The notes: generated from the sequence alone by a model not told the origin. A stretch of 10,974 bases of DNA from Pseudomonadota bacterium (GCA_023433965.1 JAEYTQ010000470.1:1-10974), one strand, 5' to 3'. Shown: positions 1-6,889, numbered from the stretch's first letter. Made by a program: numbers and translations.

Positions 1-26
1 GGGCTGGTGAAAAAAGCGGTCCGCAT
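1..26 (-). CDS. Possible 5' end of a leftward gene leaving the window
   Basis: On the minus strand an ATG at 24-26 opens a frame that stays open to the window edge and would begin M-R-T-A-F-F-T-S-P. It lies directly downstream of the leftward promoter and operator at 39-69. The predicted -10 box would put transcription start only about 8 nt before this ATG, and AAGG is only 2 nt from it, so this may be a near-leaderless start or the true start may lie further left. By family habit, TetR regulators of this type often control an efflux operon next to them. The product is not visible here, so that is inference only. Confidence 0.25.
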
Positions 27-38
27 CGCCTTATAACT

Positions 39-69
39 AAACCATACCGTATCGTTTTATTTTGGTCAA
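39..69 (-). promoter_or_regulatory. Leftward promoter overlapped by TetR-type operator (site 1)
   Basis: On the plus strand 39-57 reads AAACCATACCGTATCGTTT. Its reverse complement is identical except at positions 5, 10 and 15, so it is a near-perfect 19-bp palindrome. Read leftward, a TTGACC -35 box (complement of 64-69) and a TATGGT -10 box (complement of 41-46) are separated by 17 nt, and the palindrome covers the -10 box and most of the spacer, as expected for repression. A sister site lies at 2255-2273. The promoter points away from tetR, out of the left edge of the window. The regulator is most probably the TetR protein encoded at 118-861. Confidence 0.7.
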
Positions 70-117
70 TCGCCTGGTGATCGCCCCTTGGTGATAGAGC
101 GGGTGCTCACGGGATTG

Positions 118-861
118 TCAGCGGGGACGGCGCCGCGGCGTGACTTTGGAGGCGTCCTGGGCCCGGTCGGCCGGTCCCAGTGCGCCGGCCAGAAACAGCT
201 TGATCGCCGCGCGCATGCGCTTTTCGGCGGGCTTCAGCTCCAGCGCCGTTCCGAACGTCGCCAAGCGGTGGGTGTGACCGACCACGACGTCGAGGAACAC
301 CTCGGCCGCGATGGTGGTGTCGTCGACATCGAGCGCGCCTTGCGCCACCAGATGGTCGAAGAAGCGTGCCGTGGTGGCGACGGCCTTGAGCCAGCCTTCC
401 TCCTTGCCGAGCTTGGCAACGTCGGGGAAGTTGATGGCTTGTGACGTCATCATGCGGCTGAAGGCGACGGCATCGGGGCCGCAGGTGAATGTCAGCATCT
501 CGCGCCCGATCTCGACCAGCCGTTGCTCGACCGAGATGTCCGAGGCGCTGGAGAGCTGCATCTCCGCCGCAGCCGAGAGCGGGGCGAGCCAGCGCGCGAT
601 CTCGCGCCTCAGCACCGCAGCGAACAGCCCCCGCTTGTCCCCATAACGCGAATAGACCGTGGGCTTGCTCACCCGGGCAGCTTCCGCGACGGCGTCGAGT
701 GACGTCGCCTCGAAGCCGCGATCCAGGAAGAGGCGGGTGGCGACCTCGATCAGCCGCTGGTCGCGCTCGATGGCGGCGGTTTTGGTCGGCCGGCCGCCGC
801 GCGATTTCGGCACGCCGCGCCGTGGCGTTGCCGGTCTCGTTTTGGTCGCAGTCAATCCCAT
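118..861 (-). CDS. TetR/AcrR-family transcriptional regulator, AefR-like C-terminal domain
   Basis: A 247-residue DNA-binding repressor. A basic N-terminal arm (about residues 1-30) precedes the TetR helix-turn-helix, which has the hallmark helix, turn and recognition helix ending S-K-P-T-V-Y and then Y-G-D-K-R-G-L-F. The C-terminal half (about 100-235) is helical and resembles the AefR-like TetR ligand domain. I chose the ATG at 859-861 because AGGA lies about 10 nt upstream. In-frame ATGs at 897 and 930 would add 12 or 23 residues. The gene follows the patatin gene in the same direction after a 136-nt gap, so it may be co-transcribed with it. Near-identical palindromes at 39-57 and 2255-2273 fit a self-regulating repressor that also controls a gene further left. 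The ligand is unknown; a fatty acid, lysolipid or hydrophobic toxicant would suit the lipase partner, but that is inference. Confidence 0.9.
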   Translation of the reverse strand: MGLTATKTRPATPRRGVPKSRGGRPTKTAAIERDQRLIEVATRLFLDRGFEATSLDAVAEAARVSKPTVYSRYGDKRGLFAAVLRREIARWLAPLSAAAEMQLSSASDISVEQRLVEIGREMLTFTCGPDAVAFSRMMTSQAINFPDVAKLGKEEGWLKAVATTARFFDHLVAQGALDVDDTTIAAEVFLDVVVGHTHRLATFGTALELKPAEKRMRAAIKLFLAGALGPADRAQDASKVTPRRRPR

Positions 862-882
862 GCCCAATGATTCCTGCGCGGT

Positions 883-912
883 CGCGATATCAATCATTCG
901 CTCTATATCGCG
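883..912. repeat. Inverted repeat upstream of tetR
   Basis: CGCGATAT at 883-890 is repeated in inverse as ATATCGCG at 905-912, with a 14-nt spacer. It lies 22-51 nt upstream of the chosen tetR start. It could be an operator, a 5'-leader hairpin or chance. If tetR actually starts at 897 or 930, the repeat would be coding. Confidence 0.35.
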
Positions 913-966
913 CAGGAGCGGGAGCGTCATCGCGAATCTGGCCGAATTGGCCGTATCGTCAACGGT

Positions 967-1005
967 TTCCGTAAGGGTGCGTTCCGTCTCGATGGTATTA
1001 CGGAA
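967..1005. repeat. Inverted repeat spanning the patatin stop codon
   Basis: TTCCGTAA at 967-974 pairs with TTACGGAA at 998-1005, separated by 23 nt. The right arm contains the TAA stop codon of the patatin gene. In leftward RNA it would form a stem-loop just after the lipase reading frame, but there is no U-run after it, so it is not a typical intrinsic terminator. It could lower read-through into tetR or stabilise the upstream message. The plus-strand 9-mer CCGTATCGT at 951-959 also matches one half of the operator sites at 39-57 and 2255-2273. Confidence 0.3.
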
Positions 1006-2182
1006 GCGTCGAGGTCCAGGCCTGGCCGGAGGCAGCCTTGTCGTATCCGTACTGATACAGCGCCCGCATATAGGCGGTGTCGAATCCTTCCGAGGGCGCC
1101 GACGGATAGTCGCGCGCGATATAGGAGAGATGGAAGCCGAGCCGGTTGCGCTTGGCGAAATCGTAGGTCGAGAAGATGATCGAACGCGTCTGCGACTGCG
1201 TGATTGCCGACAGGCTGCGTGAGGCAACGTTGATCGTGCCGTTGGAGACGAGCTCGAAGTTGCGTTCGATCTTCTTGTTGACGAGGATGTAGATGTCCAT
1301 CTTCGCAGTGCCGGGCAGACGGCCGCTCTGGAACAGCAGGGCTTCGGGCAATGTCAGCACCGGGGCCGTCACGCCGCCGTCGACATGCATCTCCTGAAAC
1401 TTGCGGCCTTGGCCTTCGGCATCGATCATGATGGGCGGAAACACCAGGGGAATGCTGGCGGACGCCGCCATCACGTCGCGAAACAAATGCAGGGCCTCGG
1501 GCGTCCCGACGGCGGCGATCTTGCCCATGTCCCAGATCGCGGTGCGCTGGGTGTCGAGGTCGGTCGTCACCACGAGCAGCTTGCGGCCTTTGGCGTGCTC
1601 GCGCGCAACCTGCGCCATGATCTCGGGCCCGACATAACGGGCGACGAGTTCGCGCAGCCGCGTATTGCCGAACAGGCCGGATCCGAACAACACGCGCATG
1701 ATGCTGGGATCGTTCAGGAGGCTCTCTGCGATGCCGCTGGTGTAGACCTCCCTCAAGGTGTCATCATACTGCGAGCCCAGAAACGCAAAAGGCGCGATCA
1801 GGCCGCCGGTGCTGACGCCCGAGACGACCGAGAAGGCCGGTCGGGTCCGGGCCGCGGTCCACCCGTTGAGCACGCCCACACCGTAGGCCCCGTCGGCCCC
1901 GCCGCCGGAAAGCGCCAGATAGGTCTTGGTCGCCGTGCTGGTGTCCTTCTCGAAGCTGAATTTCGTGACGTGGTCGTCGGCGTAGCGCCTCAGTCCGTCG
2001 ATATCCAGCACCCGCGAGACGCTGGCTTCCGCGGCCGTGTAGGGCGTGCGGGGCAGGGACGTGCAGGCGCCGAGCGCCAGGCTGCATGCCAGGAGCAGGA
2101 TGCCGGTCAGGCGGGCGCTTGTCCGCCTGACCCGGCCATGCGCAAGGCCGGACGTTGCGGTCGATCGTGAGGGAAAGGGCAT
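998..2182 (-). CDS. Patatin-like phospholipase, predicted lipoprotein
   Basis: A 394-residue patatin-family serine acylhydrolase, expected to cleave acyl chains from phospholipids or other lipids. Basic residues followed by a hydrophobic stretch end in the lipobox L-G-A-C with the lipidated cysteine at residue 40, so it should be membrane-anchored on the periplasmic side or in the outer membrane. The patatin elements are all present: glycine-rich oxyanion loop G-G-G-A-D-G at 93-98, nucleophile elbow G-V-S-T-G with Ser124, and the catalytic Asp268 in D-G-G. The start at 2182 has no clear Shine-Dalgarno sequence, but there is no later in-frame ATG before the lipobox. Its promoter and a TetR-type operator lie at 2255-2283. 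It is followed by tetR, which suggests that lipase expression is switched by that regulator. The substrate cannot be read from the sequence. Confidence 0.9.
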   Translation of the reverse strand: MPFPSRSTATSGLAHGRVRRTSARLTGILLLACSLALGACTSLPRTPYTAAEASVSRVLDIDGLRRYADDHVTKFSFEKDTSTATKTYLALSGGGADGAYGVGVLNGWTAARTRPAFSVVSGVSTGGLIAPFAFLGSQYDDTLREVYTSGIAESLLNDPSIMRVLFGSGLFGNTRLRELVARYVGPEIMAQVAREHAKGRKLLVVTTDLDTQRTAIWDMGKIAAVGTPEALHLFRDVMAASASIPLVFPPIMIDAEGQGRKFQEMHVDGGVTAPVLTLPEALLFQSGRLPGTAKMDIYILVNKKIERNFELVSNGTINVASRSLSAITQSQTRSIIFSTYDFAKRNRLGFHLSYIARDYPSAPSEGFDTAYMRALYQYGYDKAASGQAWTSTLP

Positions 2183-2254
2183 CGATGGCTGGCGATCACG
2201 GGTTTACCGCCGACGGCAGATACGCCGCGGCATTCTCGTCCAGCCCCCACGGTA

Positions 2255-2283
2255 AAACTACACTGTATCGTTTTGTTTAACAA
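2255..2283 (-). promoter_or_regulatory. Leftward patatin promoter overlapped by TetR-type operator (site 2)
   Basis: The plus strand at 2255-2273 reads AAACTACACTGTATCGTTT, a degenerate 19-bp palindrome with conserved AAAC and GTTT ends and central AC/GT. It shares GTATCGTTTT plus the AAAC end with site 1 at 39-57. Read leftward, TTGTTA (complement of 2278-2283) and TAGTTT (complement of 2255-2260) form -35 and -10 boxes with a 17-nt spacer, and the palindrome covers the -10 and spacer. The predicted start of transcription gives a leader of about 65 nt before the patatin ATG. The rest of 2183-2388 holds no other signal I can support. Confidence 0.7.
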
Positions 2284-2388
2284 GCCGGGCCTGCATGAGC
2301 CCCATACATGGTCCAGCCGAGCCAACGCGGGCTGCCGCATGGTCCGGGCGGGTTGATCGGCCTGCTCCGACACGCAATAAGCACCGGC

Positions 2389-3534
2389 ATGAATGCCGAC
2401 AATGACCTTCCCAATCACTTTGAATTGCTCGCCACCGATGGGGCCGCGCGGACCGGACGGCTGACCACGCCCCACGGTGTGGTGCGGACGCCGGCCTTCA
2501 TGCCGGTCGGTACCGCCGGTGCCATGAAGGGTATGCACTGGCGCGAGGTGCGCGATGCCGGTGCCGACATCGTGCTCGGCAACACCTACCACCTGATGCT
2601 GCGTCCGAGCGCCGAGCGGATCGCGGGGCTCGGTGGCCTGCAGCGGTTCACCGGCTGGAACGGACCGATGCTGACCGATTCCGGCGGCCTCCAGGTGATG
2701 TCGCTGGCCGACTTGCGCAAGGTCAGCGAGCAAGCCGTCACTTTCCGCTCGCATATCGACGGTGCCAAGGTCGAGTTGTCACCGGAGCGTTCGATCGAGG
2801 TGCAGCGTTTGCTCGGGTCGGACATCGCCATGCAGATGGATGAATGCGTGCGCCTGCCGGCCGAGCGCGCCGACATCGAGCGCGCGATGCAATTGTCGCT
2901 GCGCTGGGCCGAGAGAAGCAAACGCGCTTTCGCGAGCGCGCCCGAGGGCTACATGCTGTTCGGCATCGTTCAGGGCGGCGACGTGCCGCAGCTTCGGCAT
3001 GCCAGCGCGCAAAGCCTGGTCTCAATCGGCTTCCATGGCTACGCGATCGGCGGCCTTGCCGTCGGCGAGCCGCAGGCGGTGATGCTGGCGATGATTGACG
3101 AGACCGTGCCGCTGCTGCCGCGGGAGCGGCCGCGCTATCTGATGGGCGTCGGCACGCCCGACGACATCCTCGAAGCGGTGAAGCGCGGCATCGACATGTT
3201 CGACTGCGTGATGCCGACGCGCAACGGCCGGCATGGCGTCGCCTTCACGCGTTTCGGTCAAGTGAATCTGCGCAATGCGCGCCACGCCGACGATCCGCGC
3301 CCACTGGATGAGGACAGCTCCTGGCCGTCGACGCGGAGCTGCGCACGCGCCTATCTGCACCACCTCGTCAAGGCGGGCGAGACGCTGGGCGCGATGCTGC
3401 TGTCCGAAATCAACGTCGCCTACTACCAATTCCTGATGCAGGGCATCAGAGACGCGATTGCAGGCGGAACGTTCGAGGAGTTCTATCGGCGGACCCGCGA
3501 GGACTGGGCGAGGGGCGACATCGCCCCGCGCTAG
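2389..3534 (+). CDS. tgt: tRNA-guanine transglycosylase (queuine/preQ1 tRNA-ribosyltransferase)
   Basis: A 381-residue protein, close to the 375 residues of E. coli Tgt. Tgt exchanges guanine-34 for preQ1 in GUN-anticodon tRNAs (Asp, Asn, His, Tyr) in queuosine synthesis. Catalytic elements are intact: T-D-S-G-G with Asp97, D-E-C with Asp151, G-I-V-Q-G-G at 192-197 and the nucleophile Asp272 in [11 protein letters not shown]. The C-terminal structural zinc site looks lost: where the family has C-x-C-x-x-C before R-A-Y-L-H-H-L, this protein has S-S-W-P-S-T-R-S-C (310-318), and the usual histidine before the Y-Y-Q segment is replaced by Ile341 (E-I-N-V-A-Y-Y-Q). The start at 2389 fits the family N-terminus ([12 protein letters not shown]); no strong ribosome-binding site is visible, and an in-frame ATG at 2308 would add 27 unlikely residues. 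Other queuosine genes are not adjacent. Confidence 0.95.
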   Translation: MNADNDLPNHFELLATDGAARTGRLTTPHGVVRTPAFMPVGTAGAMKGMHWREVRDAGADIVLGNTYHLMLRPSAERIAGLGGLQRFTGWNGPMLTDSGGLQVMSLADLRKVSEQAVTFRSHIDGAKVELSPERSIEVQRLLGSDIAMQMDECVRLPAERADIERAMQLSLRWAERSKRAFASAPEGYMLFGIVQGGDVPQLRHASAQSLVSIGFHGYAIGGLAVGEPQAVMLAMIDETVPLLPRERPRYLMGVGTPDDILEAVKRGIDMFDCVMPTRNGRHGVAFTRFGQVNLRNARHADDPRPLDEDSSWPSTRSCARAYLHHLVKAGETLGAMLLSEINVAYYQFLMQGIRDAIAGGTFEEFYRRTREDWARGDIAPR

Positions 3535-3545
3535 CTTCACGAGGA

Positions 3546-3764
3546 TCAGTTGCACACGAACCGGGTCTTGACGGCGTGCTTCGTCACAAAACCGTAACCG
3601 CAAGTGTCGCAGGTCCAGAGATAGCTGATCACGTGGTCCGAGACGTAGGCGGAAGCTTCGGCGGCGACCATGGAGTCGGCGCAGACGGGACAGGTGGGCA
3701 ACTCGCTGCAACGCGGATCGCGCTTGGCCGCGACGGTCGGCAACACTTCAGCAACTGCTGACAT
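3546..3764 (-). CDS. Small zinc-ribbon-like protein of unknown function
   Basis: A 72-residue soluble protein with two C-x-x-C pairs, Cys25-Cys28 (C-P-V-C) and Cys52-Cys55 (C-D-T-C-G-Y-G), the spacing of a small zinc ribbon. Two more cysteines are at 19 and near the end (71). An upstream in-frame ATG at 3791 exists, but GGGAGG (complement of 3773-3778) lies about 8 nt before the ATG at 3762-3764, so the shorter form is preferred. The gene converges on tgt, with 11 bp between the stop codons, and diverges from the cysteine synthase gene. Such ribbons bind metal, nucleic acid or protein; nothing here says which. Confidence 0.75.
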   Translation of the reverse strand: MSAVAEVLPTVAAKRDPRCSELPTCPVCADSMVAAEASAYVSDHVISYLWTCDTCGYGFVTKHAVKTRFVCN

Positions 3765-3989
3765 CGTGGTGACCTCCCTGCTTTGAGACATAAGTCTAAC
3801 ATAAGCAGAAGCAGTTGACGAGGTCGCAACACAAATGCGTTGGTTTTCTGGTATTCGCAGCTCACGTGATTTTGCGATGCAGCGTACTTAACATGTGCCG
3901 CATTGTCGCTTGCGTGTCGCCGCAAGCTGTCTGTAACTGCGGCAAGGGCCGCGAAAGAACGTGCAGATCGTCGCCACAGGGAGTTCATC

Positions 3990-4967
3990 ATGGACGCATC
4001 GTCCGCCACGGGTGCAGCGCACCAACCCGGCCGCGGCCGGATCTATGAATCGATCGTCGACACCTTCGGCAACACGCCCGTCGTGCGCTTGCGCCGGCTG
4101 CCCGGCATGCACGGCGTGAACGCGACCATTTTGGCAAAACTTGAATATTTCAATCCCGCCGCGAGCGTGAAGGACCGCATTGGTGCGGCCATGATCATCG
4201 CGATGGAAAAGGCGGGGATCATCAAGCCGGACACCGTGCTGATCGAGCCGACCTCCGGCAACACGGGCATTGCGCTCGCCTTCGTGGCGGCCTCGCGCGG
4301 CTACCGGCTCAAGCTGGTAATGCCGGAGTCGATGTCGATCGAGCGACGCAAGATGCTGGCTTTTCTCGGCGCCGAGCTCGTGCTGACGCCGGCGGCGCAA
4401 GGCATGAAGGGCGCGATCGCTGCCGCCGAGGAGCTGTTGAAGACGACTCCGAACTCGGTGATGCCGCAGCAGTTCAAGAACCTCGCCAATCCCGAGGTGC
4501 ATCGCCGCACCACTGCCGAGGAGATCTGGAACGACACCGGCGGCAACATCGACTTCTTCGTCGCCGGGGTCGGCACCGGCGGCACGATCACCGGCGTCGG
4601 GCAGGTGCTGAAGCCGCGCAAAGCGGGCTTGCGTGTGGTCGCGGTCGAGCCGGAGGAGAGCCCGGTGCTGTCAGGAGGGCAGCATACGCCGCATAAGATC
4701 CAGGGCATCGGTGCCGGCTTCGTTCCTGACATCCTCGACCGTTCCGTCATCGACGAGATCTTGAAGGTCAACTCGGCGACCGCGATCGAGACCTCGCGCG
4801 CGCTGGCGCGGCATGAGGGCATTCCGGGCGGTATCTCATCCGGGGCGGCAATCGCGGCCGCGCTCGAGATCGGGAAGCGGCCGGAAGCGGCCGGCAAGAC
4901 CATCCTGGCGATCGTACCGTCGTTCTCCGAGCGGTATCTTTCCACGGCGTTGTTCGAGGGAATCTAG
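3990..4967 (+). CDS. cysK: Cysteine synthase A (O-acetylserine sulfhydrylase), PLP-dependent
   Basis: A 325-residue fold-type II PLP enzyme that makes cysteine from O-acetylserine and sulfide in the cytoplasm. The PLP lysine is Lys61 in [11 protein letters not shown]. The substrate-binding loop T-S-G-N-T-G is at 88-93, the PLP-phosphate loop G-T-G-G-T at 195-199, and the PLP-ring serine region G-I-S-S-G at 281-285. The end S-F-S-E-R-Y-L-S-T is typical of CysK. The start at 3990 is set by AGGGAG about 6 nt upstream; the frame continues upstream to 3903 but that stretch is not family-like. CysM or cystathionine beta-synthase-like activity is a less likely alternative. The gene is followed after 3 bp by a BrnA-like gene, so the two are probably co-transcribed. 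I see no clear operator in the 225 bp upstream (3765-3989). Confidence 0.93.
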   Translation: MDASSATGAAHQPGRGRIYESIVDTFGNTPVVRLRRLPGMHGVNATILAKLEYFNPAASVKDRIGAAMIIAMEKAGIIKPDTVLIEPTSGNTGIALAFVAASRGYRLKLVMPESMSIERRKMLAFLGAELVLTPAAQGMKGAIAAAEELLKTTPNSVMPQQFKNLANPEVHRRTTAEEIWNDTGGNIDFFVAGVGTGGTITGVGQVLKPRKAGLRVVAVEPEESPVLSGGQHTPHKIQGIGAGFVPDILDRSVIDEILKVNSATAIETSRALARHEGIPGGISSGAAIAAALEIGKRPEAAGKTILAIVPSFSERYLSTALFEGI

Positions 4968-4970
4968 GCC

Positions 4971-5210
4971 ATGGCGGATCAACCGAGGCGGCCGCGTACG
5001 CTGGGCGATGCCAGGACGGAAGCCGAGGCGGCGTTCAAGAAGGTGACGGCGAAGGTCGCCGCCGCGCCGCCCAAGCCGAACGCCGTTCCCGGCATCAAGG
5101 AGCAGGTCACGCTGCGCATCGACCAGGACGTGCTGGAGTTCTTCCAGGAGGGCGGTCCCGGCTGGCAGGACCGCATCAACGAGGCGCTGCGGAAGGCGGC
5201 GGGGAAGTAG
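4971..5210 (+). CDS. BrnA-family antitoxin-like protein, no BrnT partner visible
   Basis: A 79-residue protein. The first 40 residues are charged and Ala/Pro-rich; the C-terminal part (about 45-77) matches the BrnA antitoxin pattern V-T-L-R-I-D-x-D-V-L-E-F-F followed by G-P-G-W-Q-x-R-I-N-x-x-L-R. In standard brnTB pairs the BrnT ribonuclease gene lies immediately upstream and BrnA, a ribbon-helix-helix-like protein, neutralises it and represses the promoter. Here the upstream position is taken by the cysteine synthase gene, 3 bp away, and no BrnT-like frame is nearby. It is therefore an orphan antitoxin or a small DNA-binding protein. Its ribosome-binding site would lie in the end of cysK (GAGGG about 11 nt before ATG), which suggests translational coupling. 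Confidence 0.8.
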   Translation: MADQPRRPRTLGDARTEAEAAFKKVTAKVAAAPPKPNAVPGIKEQVTLRIDQDVLEFFQEGGPGWQDRINEALRKAAGK

Positions 5211-5216
5211 GCGTCC

Positions 5217-5240
5217 CCGCCATTGCGAGCGCAATGACGG
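5217..5240. repeat. Short palindromic intergenic repeat, bradyrhizobial type
   Basis: CATTGC (5221-5226) and GCAATG (5231-5236) flank a GAGC loop; beyond one mismatch the pairing continues with CCG and CGG. From memory, Bradyrhizobium and Rhodopseudomonas genomes carry many dispersed intergenic copies containing ATTGCGAGCGCA. This looks like a short or degenerate copy. It may add to transcript-end structure after brnA. Confidence 0.5.
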
Positions 5241-5266
5241 GTGCGGCAGCAGCGTCGCACCAAAGG

Positions 5267-5292
5267 AAAAGCCCGGCGTGAGCCGGGCTTTT
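5267..5292. terminator. Bidirectional intrinsic terminator
   Basis: AAAA, then GCCCGGC (5271-5277), a GTGA loop and GCCGGGC (5282-5288), then TTTT. It is a perfect 7-bp GC stem with A-tract and T-tract on the two sides, so it can act in both directions. It sits between the converging brnA-like gene (ends 5210) and the caspase-like gene (ends 5316). Confidence 0.85.
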
Positions 5293-5315
5293 GCGTTGTC
5301 GATCTCGCTTTCGGC

Positions 5316-6740
5316 TCAGCGGCGGAACATGCCGCCCATCATGCCGCCCACGACACCGCCGACGAAGGCAGCGCCGGCGGCATCGCCGGGGTTGCTGCGG
5401 TGTTGCGGAGCCGGCCCCGCCGCGCTGCTCGGAGGCGGAGCGCTGGCGCGCCGGGCCGGCTTCTGGCTGGTGTCGCTGGCGGTCGCCGGGGCAGCAATGA
5501 TCTCCGCGAGCAGGGCCTTGTGCTGGTTCTTGTTGAGATAGCCCGACGCGGGATAGCCGCGGGCGGTCTGCCAGCGCTTGAGCACGGACCGCGTCTCGTC
5601 GTTGAAGACGCCAGTCAGCTTGGTGTCGAACCCTAGCGCCGTCAGTCGACGCTGCACGTCGCGGCGCTTGTTCTTGTCGAGGCCGATCTGGTCCTCGGTG
5701 ACTTGCGTGGCCTCGTCCGTGAAGGTTGCGGGATCGACGCCAGCGTTGAGCGTGCGGGTCGCGGTCGAGGCACCACTCTTGATCGCCGCGAGGCGCGCCA
5801 GCGCCAGCGCCTTGAACTGGCCGTTCGGGTAGGCGGAGAGGTAGGCGTTGAGCTCTTCGGGCTTGTTGGACTCCTTGACCGAGCGCCAATATTCGAGCTC
5901 GACACCATCGCCGGCTGCCGCCGGCACGATTCCGGCCGCGGTCGGGGCGGCGTTGGCGACCTGGGTCATCGGCGCCTGATTGAGATAGACCGAGCCCGTC
6001 AGGTTGGTGTGGCCCCAAGGCAGCTGGCCTTTGCGGGTCTCTTCATTGACCTGGGCGCGCACCGACGTCATCGCCTGCTGGATCTCGACGCCGGGCTTGG
6101 TGATGTTGTCGATCAGCGCGCGGGTGAACGGGCTGTTGTTGCCCTCCTGGCCGTCGAGCGCGGTCTGGCCTGGGCCGGTGGCGAACGCGATCAGGGTGCC
6201 TTCACCGGACTTCATCTCGGCGAGACCGCTCTGGACGTTGACGCTGCGGGTCGCCGAGTTCGACTTGATCTTGGCGGCGAACGGATTGTCGCGGCAGGCA
6301 TCGAGGAAGACGAGCTTGACCTTGGCATCGCCCATGGTCTGCTCGAGCGTCAGGTCGATGTTGATGGCGGCCCCCAGCTTGACGTCCATCTCCGACTTGA
6401 TGTCGGCATCGACCGGCAGAAGGTAGTTGGTCCCGCTGACGGCGATGCCGTGGCCGGCATAATAGAACAGCGCGATGTCGGAGCCCTGCGCCTTGCGGCC
6501 GAAATCGAGCAGCTTCTCCGTCATTTGGTCGCGGCTGAGATTGGAGCCTTCGATCACCTCGAAGCCGACATTGCGCAGCGTGGCTGCCATCGCCTTGGCG
6601 TCGATCGGCGGGTTCGGCAATTGGGCGACATTCTTGTAGGAGCCATTGCCGACGACGAAGGCGACGCGACGGTCAGCCTTGGCGGCACCGACCGACAGCG
6701 CCATGCACATGAGCGAAGCGAGGAGAGTGAGATAGCGCAT
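5316..6740 (-). CDS. Exported caspase-like (peptidase C14) protein with peptidoglycan-binding-like domain
   Basis: A 474-residue protein with a signal peptide (hydrophobic 4-20, A-K-A cleavage near 20-22). Residues 24-255 form a caspase/metacaspase-like p20 domain: V-A-F-V-V-G-N-G-S-Y start, catalytic His97 in Y-Y-A-G-H-G and Cys149 in L-D-A-C-R-D-N-P. Both catalytic residues are present, so cysteine protease activity is plausible. A short helical repeat-like segment follows (284-320, Y-W-R-S-V to Y-P-N-G-Q-F), then a region resembling PG_binding_1 (350-415, with R-R-L-T-A-L-G-F-D and G-V-F-N-D-E-T-R). The tail is Pro/Ala-rich and ends in G-G-V-V-G-G-M-M-G-G-M-F-R-R, possibly membrane-associating. 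The start at 6740 is chosen because it begins the signal peptide and has GGGGA about 8 nt upstream. Transcribed alone; function and substrate are unknown. Confidence 0.88.
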   Translation of the reverse strand: MRYLTLLASLMCMALSVGAAKADRRVAFVVGNGSYKNVAQLPNPPIDAKAMAATLRNVGFEVIEGSNLSRDQMTEKLLDFGRKAQGSDIALFYYAGHGIAVSGTNYLLPVDADIKSEMDVKLGAAINIDLTLEQTMGDAKVKLVFLDACRDNPFAAKIKSNSATRSVNVQSGLAEMKSGEGTLIAFATGPGQTALDGQEGNNSPFTRALIDNITKPGVEIQQAMTSVRAQVNEETRKGQLPWGHTNLTGSVYLNQAPMTQVANAAPTAAGIVPAAAGDGVELEYWRSVKESNKPEELNAYLSAYPNGQFKALALARLAAIKSGASTATRTLNAGVDPATFTDEATQVTEDQIGLDKNKRRDVQRRLTALGFDTKLTGVFNDETRSVLKRWQTARGYPASGYLNKNQHKALLAEIIAAPATASDTSQKPARRASAPPPSSAAGPAPQHRSNPGDAAGAAFVGGVVGGMMGGMFRR

Positions 6741-6889
6741 TCTGAAATCCCCAGAATCGAATTGCAGGCAGCAACAGATCGGCAACGAACCTACACGAAC
6801 AGCCCGACTTCGCGCCACCAAAACGGCAGTGCGTTGCGATCAACCCGCTGCTGTGTGGCCGAATGTGCACGATAGGAGCGCTTCCCAAC

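Noticed and set aside
1037..1060. Palindrome GTATC-N6-GATAC inside the patatin gene
   Set aside because: It lies in coding sequence near the 3' end, its spacing does not match the two operators, and short palindromes of this kind arise by chance.
1385..2170. Plus-strand open frame of 261 codons opposite the patatin gene
   Set aside because: His/Gly/Arg-rich antisense product; the patatin motifs on the other strand are unambiguous.
3888..4502. Minus-strand open frame opposite cysK
   Set aside because: Arg/His-rich shadow without a plausible start context; CysK motifs are complete on the plus strand.
4971..5210. Complete toxin-antitoxin module
   Set aside because: Only the antitoxin-like half is present; no BrnT or other toxin frame lies on either side.
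5703..6875. Long plus-strand open frame (390 codons) opposite the caspase-like gene
   Set aside because: Its product is low-complexity Arg/Gly/Val/Asp-rich with no domain, while the opposite strand has a signal peptide, caspase motifs and a wall-binding-like domain. GC-rich antisense shadow.
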